A stretch of 64,000 nucleotides of DNA from Paroedura picta (Eukaryota; Chordata; Lepidosauria; Squamata; Gekkonidae): assembly GCF_049243985.1 (NCBI RefSeq), contig NC_135371.1:1761501-1825500 (forward strand), written 5' to 3'. The position numbers and the translations under genes were made by a program. The notes under the pieces are model-generated. The model ran no database searches, was not told where the DNA came from, and was given only the letters and a program-made list of their open reading frames with translations. Shown here in pieces: positions 61,451 through 64,000 of the stretch (its first letter is position 1; each line of letters begins with the position of its first letter).

Positions 61451-61856
61451 CTTCCGTTTGAACAACTTGGAGGGAATGAATCCGGCGAGGGCGAGGATGG
61501 TCGGGGGGAGGCGCTGAGACCCCCCCCCCCGGACTCAAGACCAGCTGCTAAGTTCCTGGGGGGGCTTTTTTAAGGGGAGGGGGCGGAGAGCCCCTCCCCC
61601 ACGGCCCCCTCCCCGGCCCGAGGGAGCAGCACGAGGTCCCCGCGGCGGGCTGGAGGGCGAGACCCGAACCCAGAGCCCGGGGGGGGGGCGGAGGGAGAGA
61701 AGGGGGGAGCAGATGCGTATGTGTATGGGGGGAGTCGGTAGGGCTGGCGGGGAATTTGGGGGGGGGAAGATGCAGAAAAGGACAAAGGGGGGGAAGGTTC
61801 CTTGTGGGGAGGGGGCAGGAGAGACCCTTCCTCTGCTTCCTCCTCCCTTAATGTGT

Positions 61857-62125
61857 CATAGAATCATGGAAGGGTCCATAGAGGCCATCTAGTCCCACCC
61901 CCTGCTGAACACGGGATCAGCCCAAAGCATCCTAAAGCATCCAAGAAAAGTGTGCATCCAACCTTTGCTTGAAGACTGCCAGTGAGGGGGAGCTCACCAC
62001 CTCCTTAGGCAGCCTGTTCCACTGCTGAACTACTCTGACTGTGAAAATGTTTTTCCCTGCTATCTAGCCTATATTGTTGTACTTGAAGTTTAAACCCATT
62101 ACTGCGTGTCCTCTCCTCTGTCGAC
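61857..62125 (-). mobile_element. CR1 3' end, antisense, longer copy
   Basis: CATAGAATCATGGAAGGGTC, CAGCCCAAAGCATCCTAAAG, CTCACCACCTCCTTAGGCAG. Confidence 0.85.
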
Positions 62126-62514
62126 CCCCCCTTTAAATCCTGCCTGAGCCGCCGCCGCGCCCCCCCCCCCCCCCCGTGCATGTCCTGTAGTCCTCCCTCC
62201 GCCTCTTGCTCATTAGGCTTGTTGGAGGAGATGCCCCCTTCGCCCTCAGACCCCGCCCTCTGCAGCCTTTTCGAAGCCTCTGCCATGGCCACCCCCTTCC
62301 TGACCTGGGCGCAGGATTCCAAACGAGTAGCTCTATAGATAGCGGCCATCATTTTTCCCATCCCTTTCCTAGTATTCCCTGGCTGGGAGTTGCCGCAGCA
62401 GATGGGGTCGATTATTTACCTTGGCTGTCCGCCATGGCACCCCCTGCCCCAGTCTCGGCACCTTCAGGCCGCACCGGTCTAGCCTGGGAAATTAGGATGT
62501 TGGGTTCCCATGAA

Positions 62515-62625
62515 CAGGGGTAGTCAGCCTGTGGTCCTCCAGATGTCCATGGGGCGAATGCTGGCAGGGGCTCATGGGAACTGTAGTCCATGGACATCTG
62601 GAGGACCACGGGTTGATTACCCCTG
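62515..62625 (+). mobile_element. hAT foldback MITE
   Basis: CAGGGGTAGTCAGCCTGTGG to CACGGGTTGATTACCCCTG. Confidence 0.88.
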
Positions 62626-62985
62626 CCCACGAGCATCCCTTTACACTCGCCAACACTAACTTCATTTGCTGCACTGACGCCCAGTTGGTGGGGGTCCCCT
62701 GGGAGCTCTTCCCAAGCAGCGCCTCCCTTTCACCATCCTGAACCATTGGGGGTCGTCTGCAAGCTCGGCCCCTGCCTTGCTCATCCCTAATGCCAGAGCA
62801 CGTTTTCAAAAGCCTTTGGAATGTCCAGTTTGGGGCCACACACTCCTGAGCCCTCTTGGCTAAAATGCTGTATCTTGAATTGTGCTCTGAAGCTAATCTG
62901 GAAATACATTCACTGAGAGGACTGGTGCAGAAACTGTGTGTGAAAAAGGTTCCCCACCCTCTGCCTGTCTTCCTCTCTCTCCCAG

Positions 62986-63071
62986 GCTCCAGTGGAAAGA
63001 CGCTCCTGATGCCTTCTCTGCCCTCTCTGCTGTGTGGTGAAGCGGAAGGAGCCACCATGAATCCGGCTCAG
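62986..63071 (+). CDS. G8 first coding exon (MNPAQ)
   Basis: Acceptor CTCTCTCCCAG, ATG at 63057 in GCCACCATGA context, donor GTACACAGG. Homologous to the first coding exons of G5 and G6, including the AAAGACGCTCCTGATGCCTT text. Confidence 0.75.
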
Positions 63072-63261
63072 GTACACAGGGGGGGGGGGGGGGGGGCTGG
63101 AGGCTTCCTTTTCCCTTGCTAGGCTCACCTGATGGGGTTCTGGTGCTGGAAGACGCTGAGGCAGCCCACGGGGGAGGCAGGGAAATGGTCACCCCAGAGC
63201 AGCCCCAGCGGGGACTATTAAAAAAGGAATTTTTCATTCTGTCTGTCCTGAACCTACTGCC

Positions 63262-63495
63262 CATCGACTTTGTTGGATGCCTTCAAGTTCTCACCCAGTT
63301 CATGGGGATCCTTCCTGTCCTCTACCATTCCCTGGAGTCCATTTAAATTTGCACTGACTGGTTCAGTGACTCCATCCAGCCACCTCATTCTCTGTCGTCC
63401 CCTTCTTCTTTTGCCCTCGATTGCTCCCAGCATTAGGCTCTTCTCCAGGGAGTCCTTCCTTCTCATGAGGTGGCCAAAGTATTTGAGTACTTTGT
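63262..63495 (-). mobile_element. BovB (RTE) LINE fragment
   Basis: Minus-strand peptide [37 protein letters not shown] and [12 protein letters not shown] is typical BovB RT C-terminus. Confidence 0.9.
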
Positions 63496-63736
63496 AGTAA
63501 TAACTAATTTACACAGTTCTCTCAGTCTCCGCCTTCCCTCATCCTGCTCAGGCCCCAACGGAAGAGAAATAGAAAATGGGGGGTCCACTTCCCTCATTTT
63601 TGGCCCCTCCCAGGAACTACAACACAATCTGTTTTTTTCCATGTTGCTACACTTGTTAGGGCTCTGATGAAACAACCAATTAACATGCATAAAGATAATT
63701 GAAATCAAGGATACATGACATCTCTGTGGGGCATTT

Positions 63737-63890
63737 CTTCCTTCCTTCCTTCCTTCCTTCCTTCCTTCCTTCCTTCCTTCCTTCCTTCCTTCCTTCCTTC
63801 CTTCCTTCCTTCCTTCCTTCCTTCCTTCCTTCCTTCCTCCCTCCCTCCCTCCCTCCCTCCCTCCCTCCCTCCCTCCCTCCCTCCCTCCTC
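63737..63890 (+). repeat. (CCTT)n grading into (CCCT)n
   Basis: About 25 CTTC units followed by about 13 CCCT units; the switch suggests one point change that spread. Confidence 0.98.
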
Positions 63891-63992
63891 TTCCTCTTCC
63901 TCTTCTTCTGATTTTCCACTATTGATTGACACTCATTTTTTGGCATCCCCCCCCCCATGGGCTAGCTTTCCATGTCGATATTCTTCCAACAG

Positions 63993-64000
63993 GGCAGAGT
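63993..64000 (+). CDS. G8 KRAB-A exon, first 8 bases
   Basis: The acceptor ATTCTTCCAACAG is followed by GGCAGAGT, matching the first bases of the G5 (GGCAGGGT) and G6 (GGCGGGGT) KRAB exons. MNPAQ plus GRV would be in frame. The rest is outside the window. Confidence 0.65.

Noticed and set aside
63680-63958. Gly-Arg-Glu-rich and Pro-Ser-rich frames near the right edge
   Set aside because: Translation of the CCTT/CCCT array.

Overview
The window looks like nuclear DNA of a squamate reptile, probably a lizard; I cannot place it to family. The repeats point that way: CR1/L2-type LINE fragments on both strands, antisense BovB (RTE) fragments, abundant tRNA-derived SINEs of Sauria-SINE type, tRNA-Ala-derived SINEs and short hAT foldback elements with 8-bp target duplications. 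Genes have introns, vertebrate splice sites and CpG-rich promoters.

The window is a cluster of C2H2 zinc-finger transcription factor genes. Four run leftward: G1 (4.1-10.0 kb), G2 (13.1-21.7 kb), G3 (24.4-29.4 kb), G4 (31.2-36.9 kb). Four run rightward: G5 (38.5-43.6 kb), G6 (46.2-52.6 kb), G7 (55.0-60.6 kb), G8 (starts 61.35 kb and is cut by the right edge inside its KRAB exon). An orphan promoter at 1.63-1.67 kb (G0) predicts one more leftward gene off the left edge. The halves meet head to head at two CpG-rich starts, G4 near 36.7 kb and G5 near 38.5 kb.

Three architectures are present. G1, G2 and G7 are SCAN + linker exons + KRAB-A + fingers. G3 and G4 have a SCAN preceded by a capsid-like segment, a short middle exon that looks like a decayed KRAB-A box, then fingers. 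G5, G6 and G8 are KRAB-only: a tiny first coding exon and a KRAB-A exon, and in G5 and G6 a KRAB-B exon and a finger exon (these last two lie outside the window for G8). All internal exon phases computed from the sequence join in frame. KRAB boxes of this type recruit the TRIM28 repressor in amniotes and SCAN domains pair with other SCAN proteins, so the cluster is expected to make DNA-binding repressors. No binding target can be read from the sequence.

The main observations are these. G1 and G7 are inverted duplicates that share introns and an LTR fossil, and the flanking KRAB-only promoters G0 and G8 extend the mirror symmetry. Seven starts share a short core promoter (AAGGGTTAA followed about 20 bp later by CTAGA), and in G7 this promoter has expanded into a 54-bp tandem array. 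G3 and G4 have degenerate KRAB exons with intact splicing and phase. A hAT element supplies the C-terminus of G1. Several finger arrays have lost their last fingers. The rest of the window is mainly transposon-derived sequence and simple repeats.
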